From Acanthochromis polyacanthus (taxonomy: Eukaryota; Chordata; Actinopteri; Pomacentridae): a DNA stretch of 64,000 bases. Where the stretch lies: contig NC_067130.1 of assembly GCF_021347895.1 (NCBI RefSeq), positions 24,077,817 through 24,141,816 on the forward strand, written 5' to 3'. The translations under genes were made by a program, and so were the position numbers. Positions 23,177 through 34,719 of this stretch are shown in pieces. The notes beneath the pieces were generated by a model. It made no database searches. It was not told where the DNA came from and saw nothing but the letters and a program-made list of their open reading frames with translations. The stretch's first letter is position 1, and every line of letters begins with the position of its first letter.

Positions 23177-23901
23177 AGGCATTAGAGGAGATTTAATTTC
23201 CTACGACTTTGAACGTAGCATGCGCATGCGCACACACAACCGCTCCCTCACCCCCCTCTAACCTCCCCTCTCTTAACATTTACGAAGAAACGCCCCTCTC
23301 CAGAAACTTGTGTAGGACACGTGAAGTCGCCTACAGCCGCAGTATAATACAATAATACATTTTACCTGTCCAGAAGGAATTTAGCAACCAAGGCATCTGT
23401 CTTTAGGTCCATTTGTTGCTTGAGCTGATGCCATCGCCCAAATGACTCGCCAATAATCACTTTTGTTTTTGCTTTTGTTTTATCCAGTTGTCTTTTATTT
23501 TCTCTGACCTCAAAAAAAAATGCCTTTCTTTTACGGCTGGGTCCCCCTGGATCTTTATCTGCCATTATGTAAAAAAAGATGAGCAAAACATGTCGCCAGC
23601 TAACTACGAAGCTATACCAAAGCAACACATACACAAAACACGTAAATCCAAGGCGTACGTAATCTACGTAACTAGGCCTGAGCCGGAAGATTTTTGATTG
23701 ACAGGAAAGGGAGCAAAGCAAACGCCTCGGTCCGAGTGCGTTGATCGGCTGATGTTTTTCAGGTACTGCCATGTCCACAGTTATTTTTTTGTTATTTTTT
23801 TATTCTTTTAGAAACCATACATACAAGTCCACTAAAGGTCAGTATATTCATTTTATGTGAATCAGACAAATTAAACAACAAAAACATCCTCCATAATGCC
23901 T
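23177..23901. mobile_element. TTAA-flanked element with short TIRs
   Basis: TTAA lies at 23173-23176 and 23902-23905. The left end 'aggcattagaggagat' and right end 'tcctccataatgcct' are inverted copies. The intact right arm of the surrounding inverted repeat shows the pre-insertion site without it. The 725-bp element carries one coding exon on the minus strand (23366-23565). Confidence 0.75.
23366..23565 (-). CDS. First exon of a transposon-associated protein, unrecognised family
   Basis: The start Met is at 23565, chosen because MADKDPGGPSRKRK opens a charged N-terminus. The stretch VIIGESFGRWHQLKQQMDLKTDALVAKFLLDR follows (about residues 36-67) and runs into a splice donor 'gtaaaa' at 23365. 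Similar blocks (IG-x2-F-x-RW-x2-L ... K-x-DA-x-A-x-FLLD) occur, as I remember them, at the start of many uncharacterised fish proteins linked to transposons. I know no biochemical role. Downstream exons are not seen, so the gene is probably a remnant. The longer frame to 23778 extends upstream of this Met without support. Confidence 0.5.
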
Positions 23902-24222
23902 TTAACAGTAATAGAATATTCTGATATTAAGCTTGACTGTAGACAGGTATTTTGCAAACACTGTAAACACACACACATTAATATATGTTAGAGAAGCAGA
24001 TAATGGCAGTAAAGTCAATTAGCCTATTTTAATAATTTGAAGAGACAATATATGATTATGCTATATATACATATATAAACAAAATACTGACTAATGAACA
24101 CATATTTCTATATAAAACAATAGATATAAGTTATATATCAGAGAAAATGAATATATATAAATCATAGATGGAGTATTAATATAATTCATACATATATATT
24201 AAAAAAGATATATCAGAAAATG

Positions 24223-24225
<3 letters not shown>

Positions 24226-24267
<42 letters not shown>
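24226..24267. repeat. (TA)n microsatellite
   Basis: About 20 uninterrupted TA units in the loop of the large inverted repeat. Confidence 0.95.
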
Positions 24268-24269
<2 letters not shown>

Positions 24270-24831
24270 TTATATAGAAATGTGTTCATTAGTCAGTATT
24301 TTGTTTATATATGTATACATCGCGTAATCATATATTGTCTCTTCAAATTATTAAAATAATTGACTTTACTGCCATTATCTGCTTCTCTAACATATATTAG
24401 TGTGTGTGTGTTTACAGTGTTTGCAAAATACCTGTCTACAATCGAGCTTAATATCAGAATATTCTATTACCTATTATTATTATTATCTATTATTCCCGCT
24501 ATGAATATTAAAATACGCCGAACCATTTGTCCTGTATCATAGCTACATATATGACGTGTGCAGAAAAAAAATAAAAATAAAAACATGTGAAAATCAGTTT
24601 AATATTCAGAGTTAAGATGGATTAAATGCACTGTCAAACAGCGCTGAGTGGAGCGGGTGACCGGACCAAGATGGTGACCCCACCGCTCGTCAGTCCGAAT
24701 GGACAGTAGCGGTTGATGTGGCGTCTACTCTTTATTATGTCTATGATCTAGTATATCTATGCTCTTAGCTATGCTTTTTATTGTAATTTTGAAACAGCAA
24801 CTCGACAAAGGTCGCAGAACGTGTATGTCGC

Positions 24832-24917
24832 TACGTCATCGCTATGTGAGGAGCCAAGCATGCGCAGAATGACACTACGTCATCGCTACGTGAGGAGCCA
24901 AGCATGCGCAGAATGAC
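24832..24917. repeat. Two tandem copies of a 44-bp unit
   Basis: The unit contains 'acgtcatcgct' and 'gaggagccaagcatgcgcag'. The two copies differ at one position. They lie between the large inverted repeat and the transposon terminus. Confidence 0.85.
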
Positions 24918-25140
24918 CGGAATTAACTAAAGCGGAATTAACTGTATACATGGATAGAACGTACATAGGAATTAGTTTATTCGGAATGAACATCGGAATA
25001 AGTCAGGTAGTTTATTCAGAATGAAGTTTATTCGGAATGAACCTTTAAATTTGGAATTGTGTTTGAAAAGTGTTTACAGGACATTTTTAAGCGGAATTAA
25101 CTTTTATTCCAAATGAAAGTGGAATTAAAAAGTTCCATGG

Positions 25141-26160
25141 AAACTCATGAACTGTTCAGAGAGAAGGCTAGTGAGGAACAGAGAGTGTCTGTGGACTCGT
25201 CACCTGGAAGTGAGAAGAATTTGTTATGAGGAGGCATGGAAGCCAGGTCCTCATTAGAAAGCTGGGTCAGTGTGAGGGACCGACAATTGCGGCATAAGGA
25301 AACCATTTGCAGAAGAACAGGAGAGTCTTCCAGTAAAGAGACAGTGAAATGAATACAATAGTGGTCTGACAGATGATTTGATGATGATGTTTCCTGCTTT
25401 GTGTGTGGAGGGGTGGAGACCTGCTTGAGGTCAAATGATGGCACAAGTGACAGAAAGTCAGTTCCTTGGACTTCATCTGTGTGGATTTTCATATCTTCTG
25501 TGACAAGTGGTTTGTCCTAGTCCTGAATGGCCAAGAGTAACATGTCCAGTTCAACCCCAAAGTTACCCTGTTGACAGCCTGGAGGGCAACAACTAGCTTA
25601 ACCCATGCAGTGACACGGATTGCATTGTATTCAAATGTGGAGTTGTTGTTTGCCAGAGACAGCTTAGTGAACTTGCATTTTTTGGAAATGAGGACTCTTG
25701 GACCACCTCCCCATCCAGCAGCAGGGGTGTGTGGGAAAAGATGGAGTCAGCAGAGAGAGCAGCTGGTGGGGCAGTGTTTTCTGGACGGATCCAGGTTTCA
25801 GTCAGGGCTAGCACTTGTTTATCTAAAGAAGTAACCAGTGTTTGGATTAATTGTATTTTGTTTTTGGCCAACTGGCAGTTCTATAGTCCATGGTTGAAGG
25901 AGGAACCAGTAATGGAGGCTTTTGTGAGGGAGCGGAGGTGTATATAGATTTTAATTTTTTTGTAGCAGAAGCATTTTTAAAAGCCTTGGATAACAGGGAG
26001 GATATTGTAGAGCATGGTGGGTTAGGCAGGCTACCTGTATAGATAGTAGAAAAAGACTACTCAGTTGGTGTCCTTGCTCGGTGAACTCACACAAGCAGAC
26101 TTGCAGGTCTTTACCCAATTCGGTCTTCACATAATGAGAGCTGACACAAAAGACTGTTGC
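25141..26160 (-). pseudogene. L2-type LINE, part 1: 5' region and endonuclease domain
   Basis: Minus strand. 'NCQLAKNKIQLIQTLVTSLDKQVLALTETWIRPE' spans about 25885-25785 and contains the catalytic-type Glu of the endonuclease (LTETW). 'LSADSIFSHTP' is at about 25750. Further on, a DHYCIHFTVSLL stretch (about 25360-25330) corresponds to the usual SDHxxL motif with the catalytic His displaced or mutated. It is broken by stops and frameshifts. The downstream LINE protein resumes at 16640 on the far side of the composite transposon. The segment from about 25900 to 26160 is the 5' part, read as similar text without motifs. Confidence 0.82.
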
Positions 26161-27238
26161 TGATGCTACAGTGCAGCATGTGTGTTTAAATATCAGGAGG
26201 TATTATGGCTGAACCCACCCATTTCATATTTTTAGCCAGGTACCAATAGAGGGAATGACTCATCTAATCAAATCAGGAAGTGCTCTGCACCAACAAAGTC
26301 TGACAAATACCTGACAACAAGTCCTAGTCAAACTCAAAACCAAAGTTTAAAAAACACTTACCAACTAACTGCTATCTCTTGTGTTCTAGATTTTGTTCTG
26401 CCTGTAATTAGCTGAATATTTATGTTAAGGGGATACTCCCCAGATTACACACTAAACGGTTAGTTTACTTGTTGTGAGGAGTATTTTTCACTCCTGTTGT
26501 GTAATTACTTTTCCTCTGGAAGAGTTTTGTCTGTAGAAATAAAATCTGTAAGGATGTTATCATTGGGAAGGTGTCTGACCTTTAGTGTCTGAGAGTATTT
26601 TATTAAAATCCAGTTTCAAATCTATTTATATAATTTAACTGAACTGTTGCTTCTCATTTGAAATGACAAAAGTCATAACCCTGGTTAAACACAAGGAGTG
26701 TGCTTACCTCAATGTTCTACACATTACCAATAAAAGATCAACCTGGAGACACATCCAAAAAAGATGCTACTGACTGCTGCTTTGTAGGACGCTTGGGGTT
26801 TCAGATCTTGACTGATATAATGGACTGCTTTTTTGTAGTCTGTCCATGGTGAAAATGTTATGAAAATGAAATATTGAGTCATTGTACCTGTATCACAAGT
26901 CTGTTTGATAGTACACTTTCTTTTAGCTGTTCTCATTCGCACTGACAGTTTTATTTCACATTCTTTCACTAAAAGTTCACTCTGTTTTTTTTACGCTCAC
27001 TTTTTAGGCTGGGCATGAATTAGCCCTGTAACAGATGGGAGAACTGAGCTGAGTATGATCAAGGGAAATGTCAAACAAAGATTCATGGTGTGTTTTGTTG
27101 CTTGCCTTTTGTCCTAGCAGTGTGATCGTAACTTTAGGATATCTGTAAGTATAGGCTAGTTACATGTACTCTCTTAAAAGAAATACATGACAATGAAAAG
27201 AGTAGCGCCGATATCGCGGCAATGGCAGAGAGAAGGTA
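26161..27238. other. AT-rich non-coding sequence
   Basis: No supported feature between the L2 5' region and the Tc1-like element. Confidence 0.4.
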
Positions 27239-27240
27239 AG

Positions 27241-28888
<1,648 letters not shown>

Positions 28889-29685
28889 CATGCAGCATCT
28901 ACCTTTGAGTCAGACATATTTAGTGAAATAATTCCTCCTTTTCATACTGAAGGAGACTTTTCTCTTTGTCTGCTTACAGTATATCTGTAGCTGAATTAAG
29001 CTAAACTCTAGACAGGGATGTGTGACTACAGAAAGGAATGCTATGTGGTTTTGTTCACAAATCCTCAGCACTACCAATTTCCTCCAACATCCACATCTGT
29101 AAAGCACATGCTCTGTATCACAGGGAAGGCACAGCCAATGGAAAGTCAAGTCAAGCTAATAACTGCACTACACACTGTGTCCACTCACATGCGCCTGATA
29201 CTGATTAGCTCTCAGGGAAAGCTGTGCCCAATCAAATAGAGCAGCTCGAGTATCTCTTACACATGTTCCTCAAAAATGTATTGTGTAAATGTGAGCAAAA
29301 ACACACTTTGCCTCACAGCCAGACTGAGCAGAGTGGCAAAAAACACTGAAACACTCTCAACTTTCCAGTGATTGTCCCAGTGCTTTTTTCCCTCTACTAT
29401 GTACCTTTAGAAAACCAAGCATACTGTTCTATGTTCTTTTAGCATTTTCCCTGTCAGTCCCTAAATTTCTCAACATGCTCCAGCTAAAGAAACAAAGTGT
29501 CTCTTTAGTTTTCTAAGTTGGCTACCATGGATAAGACTTACAGATAAAACTGCTTCAGCTGGGTGTCATTTATATATTTGGATGCAATGCTCAGCTCCAT
29601 GGGATACTGGCTCAATTTCACCCCTACAGGCAGATCAGCTATTCATTTTGTCCACACTGTCCAAATGGTGTCATACATGCCTCCA
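28889..29685. other. Non-coding sequence
   Basis: Nothing recognised. Short frames on both strands have no motifs. Confidence 0.4.
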
Positions 29686-29986
29686 ATTAGATAAGATAAA
29701 CTTTATTGATCCCACAGTGGGGAAAGTTCACCATTACATCAACTCAAAAGACAGGGGGTATAAGAGCAGTATAAGAATATGTTAAAAACACAGTGCAAAA
29801 ATTCCAGAGAACATTAAATATACAAGATGAATTTTTTAAGAACATTAAATACTAGAGGATGAGGTTGTAACAGATATTGCACGCAAGTCAGTGGAATTAT
29901 ATGGAAGAGGAAAAAGTGTAGCAGTAAATGAGGTCGACAGTGTAGTTATAATGCGTCATTGTACTGTCTGACTGGTGTAGAGATGA

Positions 29987-30118
29987 ATGAAAGAAAGGGG
30001 AAAAACCGTGCGGTCCGTGTAAACTGTAATTCAGAATTAATATTTCCATGTATACTCGAAGAACAAAACTTTAATTCCGAATGAGTAATTCTGAATAAAA
30101 TACTCCATGTAACAGTGA
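29987..30118. mobile_element. Terminus of the same DNA transposon family as 16651-25131
   Basis: Reads as the inverted complement of 16654-16790: 'aattccgaatgagtaattc' and 'tactccatgtaac' match, as does the inner 'cgtgcggtccgtgtaaact'. Only about 130 bp is present, so it is a solo end inserted in the Rex1-like LINE. Confidence 0.7.
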
Positions 30119-31140
30119 CAAGTGTGGTAGAAAGTCCTCAGCAGTGATCTGCTGGTTTGAGGGTTTCCTATGGAAATCAATCACCACCTCCTTTGTCTTG
30201 CTAGAGTTTATTTGATGAAGGTGGTTCTGCTCACACCAATAGACAAAGTCCATGGTGACTTTCCTGTATTCACAGTTGTTCCCCCCTGACACACATCCTA
30301 TGCTGGCGGTGTCTTCGGAGAACTTCTGAAGATCAACTGTCCATCGAGTACCTCAAATCTGATATGTACAGGGTGAAGAGGAAAGGTAAGAATACTGTTC
30401 CCTGGGGGGCACCTGTGCGGCAGACCACCACATCAGACACACAGTCCTGTAGCCTCACATACTGGGGTCTGTAACCGAGGTTGTCCGTGGTCCACACAGC
30501 TCGTTGGTCACTGACGCCCACTCTCTCCAGCTTCACCCTGAGCAATGAGGGTTGAATTGTGTTGAAGGCACTGGAGAAACAGAAGAACATGATCCTCATG
30601 GTGATTCCAGTGTTCTCCAGGTGAGACAGGGATCTCTGGAGCAGGTAGATGACGGCATCATCCGTCCCAATGCCAGGCTGGTATGCAAACTGCAGGGGAT
30701 CCATGTTTCGGCTTTCCGGGGGCGAAGATAGTTCAGGCCATGGGTCTGAAATGGTTTGGCTCCTTTGGGCATGAGGTCTTTGGGACTTGGACCACACAGG
30801 AACTCTTTCTCAGACTTAGAATAGAATAGAACACCCCTTATTAGTCCCACAAAGGGAAATTCGCAACAGGTCAAAGATATAGCAGACTACCTGACAGAAC
30901 AGGTCTGCACAGTCAGGAGGAGCTTGGAGTGATGCCATCAAAACCCATGGCTTTCATGGCTCTGGTCTTCCCAAGCTGCCTTCTCACCTGATCCACTGTT
31001 GACGTGAAGAGAGGAAGAGAAGGTGGGGTAGCCCCAGAGATGGTGATCATGAAGAAAGTCAGGGGGAGGGAGTGAGCAATGAAGGGAGGTAGGCTGGACA
31101 GTGCTCAGGCTGGAGTGTGGAGTTGGTGAGACCAAACCAA
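30119..31140 (-). pseudogene. Rex1-like reverse transcriptase fragment
   Basis: Minus-strand translation: a fingers-region remnant at about 31000-30905; DPLQFAYQPGIGTDDAVIYLL at about 30705; RIMFFCFSSAFNTIQPSLL (the first catalytic Asp of FxDFSSAFNT is replaced by Cys) at about 30600-30545; RTGAPQGTVFLPFLFTLYISDLRY at about 30425-30350; and, in another frame, the post-catalytic block SGGNNCEYRKVTMDFVYWCEQNHLHQ at about 30290-30215. The FSSAFNTIQ block and overall order are typical of Rex1/Babar LINEs of teleosts. Frame breaks and the lost catalytic Asp show it is inactive. Confidence 0.82.
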
Positions 31141-31512
31141 ATCTGTCTATGCACAGGTTCAGGGCCCCTCTTTGTGCTTTTGCCCTGCCCTGATATGGTC
31201 ATGAAATACCTTTCCAAATAGTCCCAGAATTTCATATACTACCATGTGATTCTCCCAGGGTGAGAGAAGCAACACAGTTTTTTTTAGTGACCCTTAATCA
31301 TTTTTCCTGACAAAACATTCCTCTTACAAAGCTTTTCACATATCAAAAACAAAGGAAATTTACTTCATTCATTTATTCTTCTTCCCAAAAAATTACCTTG
31401 GTACACAAAAAGATAGTCTTTCCAGTCTGCTAAGACTACTAGTTAGCCTTGTTCTCTGTATATTTTGGCTTTAGTTGTAACTCTTCTATCTTCCCCACTG
31501 GCATTCTTGCAG

Positions 31513-31584
31513 CTGATCAAGGCCTGTCAGTGGATAGAGATGGTCTGGCGGAAGCTCAGAGTGGAGCTGCACCCACAGCTGAAG
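31513..31584 (+). CDS. ror2: ror2 exon (presumed exon 2): N-terminal linker before the Ig domain
   Basis: A 72-bp exon between a good acceptor ('ttcttgcag') and a donor 'gtagga'. It enters and leaves in phase 1, as the Ig exon requires. Translation across the junction gives ...DRDGLAEAQSGAAPTAE-G-YFLEF, matching the mammalian ROR2 order in which an acidic, proline-containing linker precedes GYFL. Exon length and phase are the main support, since the linker is poorly conserved. The segment lies in the extracellular part after the signal peptide. The signal-peptide exon is not recognised to its left, and the first 31.5 kb of the window may be intron 1. Alternative: a chance spliceable frame, but the phase match and the PTxxG end make that less likely. 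Confidence 0.72.
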
Positions 31585-33343
31585 GTAGGATAAAACTCCT
31601 TTTTTTTCTGCCATGTTATTTATGTATTTAGTCAGGTTAAAATCATGTATCTAAAGCTTTTGAGCTCACAGATTAATATGTTGTATCTTGTTTCTTTATT
31701 CCATAAGTAGATGTAGAAATATTTTAGTGGTACTACATGCAGGAACTGTTTCTTCAAGAACTACAGCCAAGTGCAGTAATAACCAATCACTGGGGTGGGG
31801 GGGTTGTTAAGATATTTGGGAGGGAAGTGAAATACAGTTTATCTTTTCACTGGAAGTAGTTTGCACTGTTTGAACTTAAAAACGCTACCTTACTACAGGT
31901 ATTTGTTTCAAAAGCTTTATGTTGTGAAAAACTGATATTTGGAAATGTTTGTTTCTCATGCCTTAACTTGTCATTTTTTTGTAAAGATGTTATTTGTTTT
32001 TGCTATTTTTTATTTTGTTATTTTGAAATAGCATAATTTGCACATTATTTGACATTTTTGTCTGTCTGATCACATTGTTTTTAAAAATAAATAAATCAGA
32101 CATTAAAATCAGACAATTTCTCAGTACTTTCAATACTTGAGTAGTCTTTTTAACAAATACTTTTTTATTTCTACTGAAGTAATTTTTTGAATGACTACTT
32201 TTTACTTCTACTTGAGTGATGTTATTTTGAAGTAGTGTCACTCTTACTTGAGTACCATTTTTGACTACTCTACCCACCTCTGATGGCACATAATAATGCA
32301 ATAACAGATTCAAACTAAACTAGTAACAGCTAATCAAAGTGTCCAATTAACCATCAGCCCAGCTTATTTCTGATTTCTTAAATAGTAAAACTGAATGCTC
32401 AGGACCTGACGACCACAGAGATGGGACATAATATTAAACTGCAGCTGATAAACTGTGAGTCTATGTGACAGTTCACCTAGCTGAGGTGAAGAAAAGCACA
32501 CAGCTGCTGTTGGATCCTGACAGGCTGTTTCTCCTTTTTTGAACAATTTACAGTTAATTCAGCTAATTGATGAAGTTATTGCTGTTGCTCCATGTGTAAA
32601 TGAGTGCAGCTGTCTTTCTTCGGAGATACTCGTGGATCCCACTGCTGTCTGATGAGGTTTGTAATAATCTATAGAAAGAAGTCCTAAATAGCTTAAAACT
32701 AAACTGTTCTGTGTGTAACAGTTGAACTAACCCAATGACGGGTAAGGGTTATTTTACATTTAGGATATTTTACGCACCCAGGTTCTACCCTTTAATATTA
32801 GGGATGCTCTGAATTCAGACGAAGAAAACCCCTATTATAAGTTTTACTTAGATGCAGAGTTGTATCTTTACAGATAAGTAGCACAACATAGAAGTGAAAA
32901 CACAGCTGTGATTATTCAAATTCGAAAATGCAATAAAACATTTGCCTGTAAAATCAATTAATAATTGAGATGTACTGGCTAATTCTGATCTCAGTATTGA
33001 TCAAAATAATTGTGACTATCACTAGGAGTATAATTGTGCAACACAAAGCAGGAAATGTTTCATTTACAGAAAGGATGGTGTTAACCACTGTCTTGTAGTG
33101 GTTGTCACTAAAACAAGGCAACATGGCTAATTTGTTTGACCATTTAAATCAGCACAAAGCTCTGTATGGTGAGTGTGTAGCTAGATCTGAATGTTATCCA
33201 GTGCAAAAATGAATGTGTCTCTGTGCACATCAGCAAAACAGTATAATTGAGGGTAAAGCTTTGTCTGCGTCTGCTGTCAAAGTCAGTGTTTGTCATGTGA
33301 AAACCATCAATTAGTCTTAAAGGAAATCATGCTCCTTTAAGCT
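31585..33343. other. ror2 intron 2, first part
   Basis: AT-rich intronic sequence. Besides the hAT-like end at 32095-32282, nothing is recognisable. Confidence 0.5.
32095..32282 (-). mobile_element. hAT-like MITE end ('cagaggtgggtag')
   Basis: In minus orientation the sequence begins 'cagaggtgggtagagtagtc' at 32282, followed by 'aaaatggtactcaagtaaga', the terminus of a widespread fish hAT MITE. The opposite end was not located. Confidence 0.55.
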
Positions 33344-33348
33344 CAATG

Positions 33349-33895
33349 TGTTAGGGACCAGGCGGTGTGTGAACCCAAGCAGCAGGCAGACAGGCAGAGG
33401 GGTGAATTATAAAAGGTTTAATAAATTAAATAAACAGAAAGCTCTCCATGTGGGAGGCACAGAAAACAACAGGAAATGGACTGAACGGAGAATAAAACTA
33501 AACTAAAAGCGACGGACCAGGTGGCCGTGATGGGGGTGAATAAACTAAACTAAACGGGGAGGGTGATTCACGTCTTAGTCCGGGGGGGGGAATCGGGAGA
33601 CGAGACTGGGACGGGGCTGGTGAGAGCCGGTGGCGGTGACGAAGCAGGCGAGAGTTTCCAGGATGAAGGGGGGAAGACGAAGTCGAGCAGACCGGGGAGA
33701 GTCCAAGGTGGGGGAGAGACTGAGCTTGAACGGAGGTGTGCATCCGACGGGGAACCGCAGGTAATGACCCAGCAAGGAGCAGTGGAGAGAGCCAGGCTTT
33801 ATATGCCGTTGATTACCGATTACGAGCGGCTGCGCTCCTCCGCAGCCACTCCCAATCAGGCGAGCCAGAGCACAGGAGAGGGAGGAGCCATGACA
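33349..33895 (-). mobile_element. Solo LTR with 5-bp target duplication
   Basis: The segment has TG...CA ends and is flanked by 'caatg' at 33344-33348 and 33896-33900. In minus orientation it starts 'tgtcatggctcctccctct', has a TATA-like 'catataaagcc' at about 33803-33793, a GC-rich transcribed-type region, and 'tttattaaacctttt' before the closing 'ccctaaca'. Length is 547 bp. No internal retroviral genes are adjacent, so it is a solo LTR left by recombination. Superfamily (Gypsy or ERV) is undetermined. The frames at 33498-33966 are translations of this LTR and not genes. Confidence 0.82.
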
Positions 33896-34719
33896 CAATG
33901 ATAATTTCAGATGAGCTTGTTAATAGCTGTGCCTTGAGATTTGTAAGCCCTGTCCTCTTGGCTTAGCTTCCTGACCTATGAGCTTCCATCATGTTGTAAT
34001 CTAGGGGAAGCTTTAACACTGCTGCATTAGGGTCTGTCTAGTACCAGGTTAGAGAAACTAAGTGGTTCAGTGTGAGAACTTGTGCGGAGGTTTGCACTGA
34101 CCATTAGTTGTCGTAGGCAAAGTGAGATTTGAGAATAGTAATCGTTTTCACAAACATTTTCCTTGTTGTAATTGTTATTTTAGGTGTAGTTGCACAACAC
34201 AATGTTTATTTATGATGTTGTGCAGGGAATGAAGTAAGAATGCTCACAGAGGTCACAATTTATGTGTCAGTCAGCCAACCAGCTTGTGTGAGTATGTTTA
34301 TTTATTTGACTACAGGATATTTAATTTTATTATCATTTTTTGTATAATTGTGGCATTAGGCCTTAATTTCATAAATCACATATCCAGAACCAATTGTAAA
34401 CTCGGGAAAAAAAGATGGCTTTCTGGAATGTGGTGATAAGGTGGAGAAGCTGCTGATTGGCAAAAGATGATGGCTGACAATGGTGGGACCATTGCTGGAT
34501 CGGAGTCTTGTACCGAGAATTTTAATTTCTTAAAGGTGAAACAGAGAGTGTGCTGGGGTCATGTTGCCATGACTCTAACTTTAGAGAAGCATTGACTCCC
34601 AAGAGTCAGAATACACTCAGTCCCTAGTGTTTCCTCGAGTCCTTTAAGCGTTACTACATGTCAGCTGTTTTATCTTTCCTGATTTGCTCTGCATTCTTTC
34701 AGAGGAAGCAGTACACCCT

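Larger units (their letters stand above)
22910..24760. repeat. Large inverted repeat (palindromic foldback)
   Basis: Left arm 22910-23172 plus 23906-24119 pairs with right arm 24267-24760 in inverted order, with only scattered differences. The loop (about 24120-24266) is AT-rich with a TA microsatellite. The left arm alone is interrupted by a TTAA-flanked element (23177-23901), which must have entered after the inverted repeat formed. Both arms contain 'atgtctatg' and 'tccggtcacccgctccactc' or its complement. Confidence 0.88.
16651..25131. mobile_element. Composite DNA transposon about 8.5 kb, with TIRs and nested insertions
   Basis: The left end (16651-16790) and right end (about 24940-25131) are inverted, imperfect copies: left 'tacatggagttttttcattc' and right 'ggaattaaaaagttccatgg'. 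Both carry repeated 'ttcggaatga/taattccgaat' subterminal motifs. A third copy of the same terminus occurs at 29987-30118. The element separates the endonuclease (25141 onward) from the RT (16640 downward) of the L2 LINE, so it inserted into that LINE. It contains a SINE, a TTAA-flanked MITE, a THAP exon, a tandem-repeat insert and a large inverted repeat. A THAP exon plus the 23366-23565 exon suggests a Harbinger/ISL2EU- or P-like autonomous source, but no DDE domain is visible. Confidence 0.6.
29686..31140 (-). mobile_element. Rex1-like LINE remnant with two insertions
   Basis: Minus-strand element. Its 3' end at 29686-29725 reads, in sense, 'gtgggatcaataaagtttat' and then 'cttatct', a Rex1-type tail. 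RT coding lies at 30119-30824 and at 30905-31140. It is interrupted by a piece with another Rex-like tail ('gaatagaatagaac', 30825-30904) and by a DNA-transposon terminus (29987-30118). It is 5'-truncated and dead. Confidence 0.75.

Noticed and set aside
33498..33966. Overlapping frames on both strands, arginine/glycine- or proline-rich
   Set aside because: They lie within the solo LTR, have no domain, and composition explains their openness.
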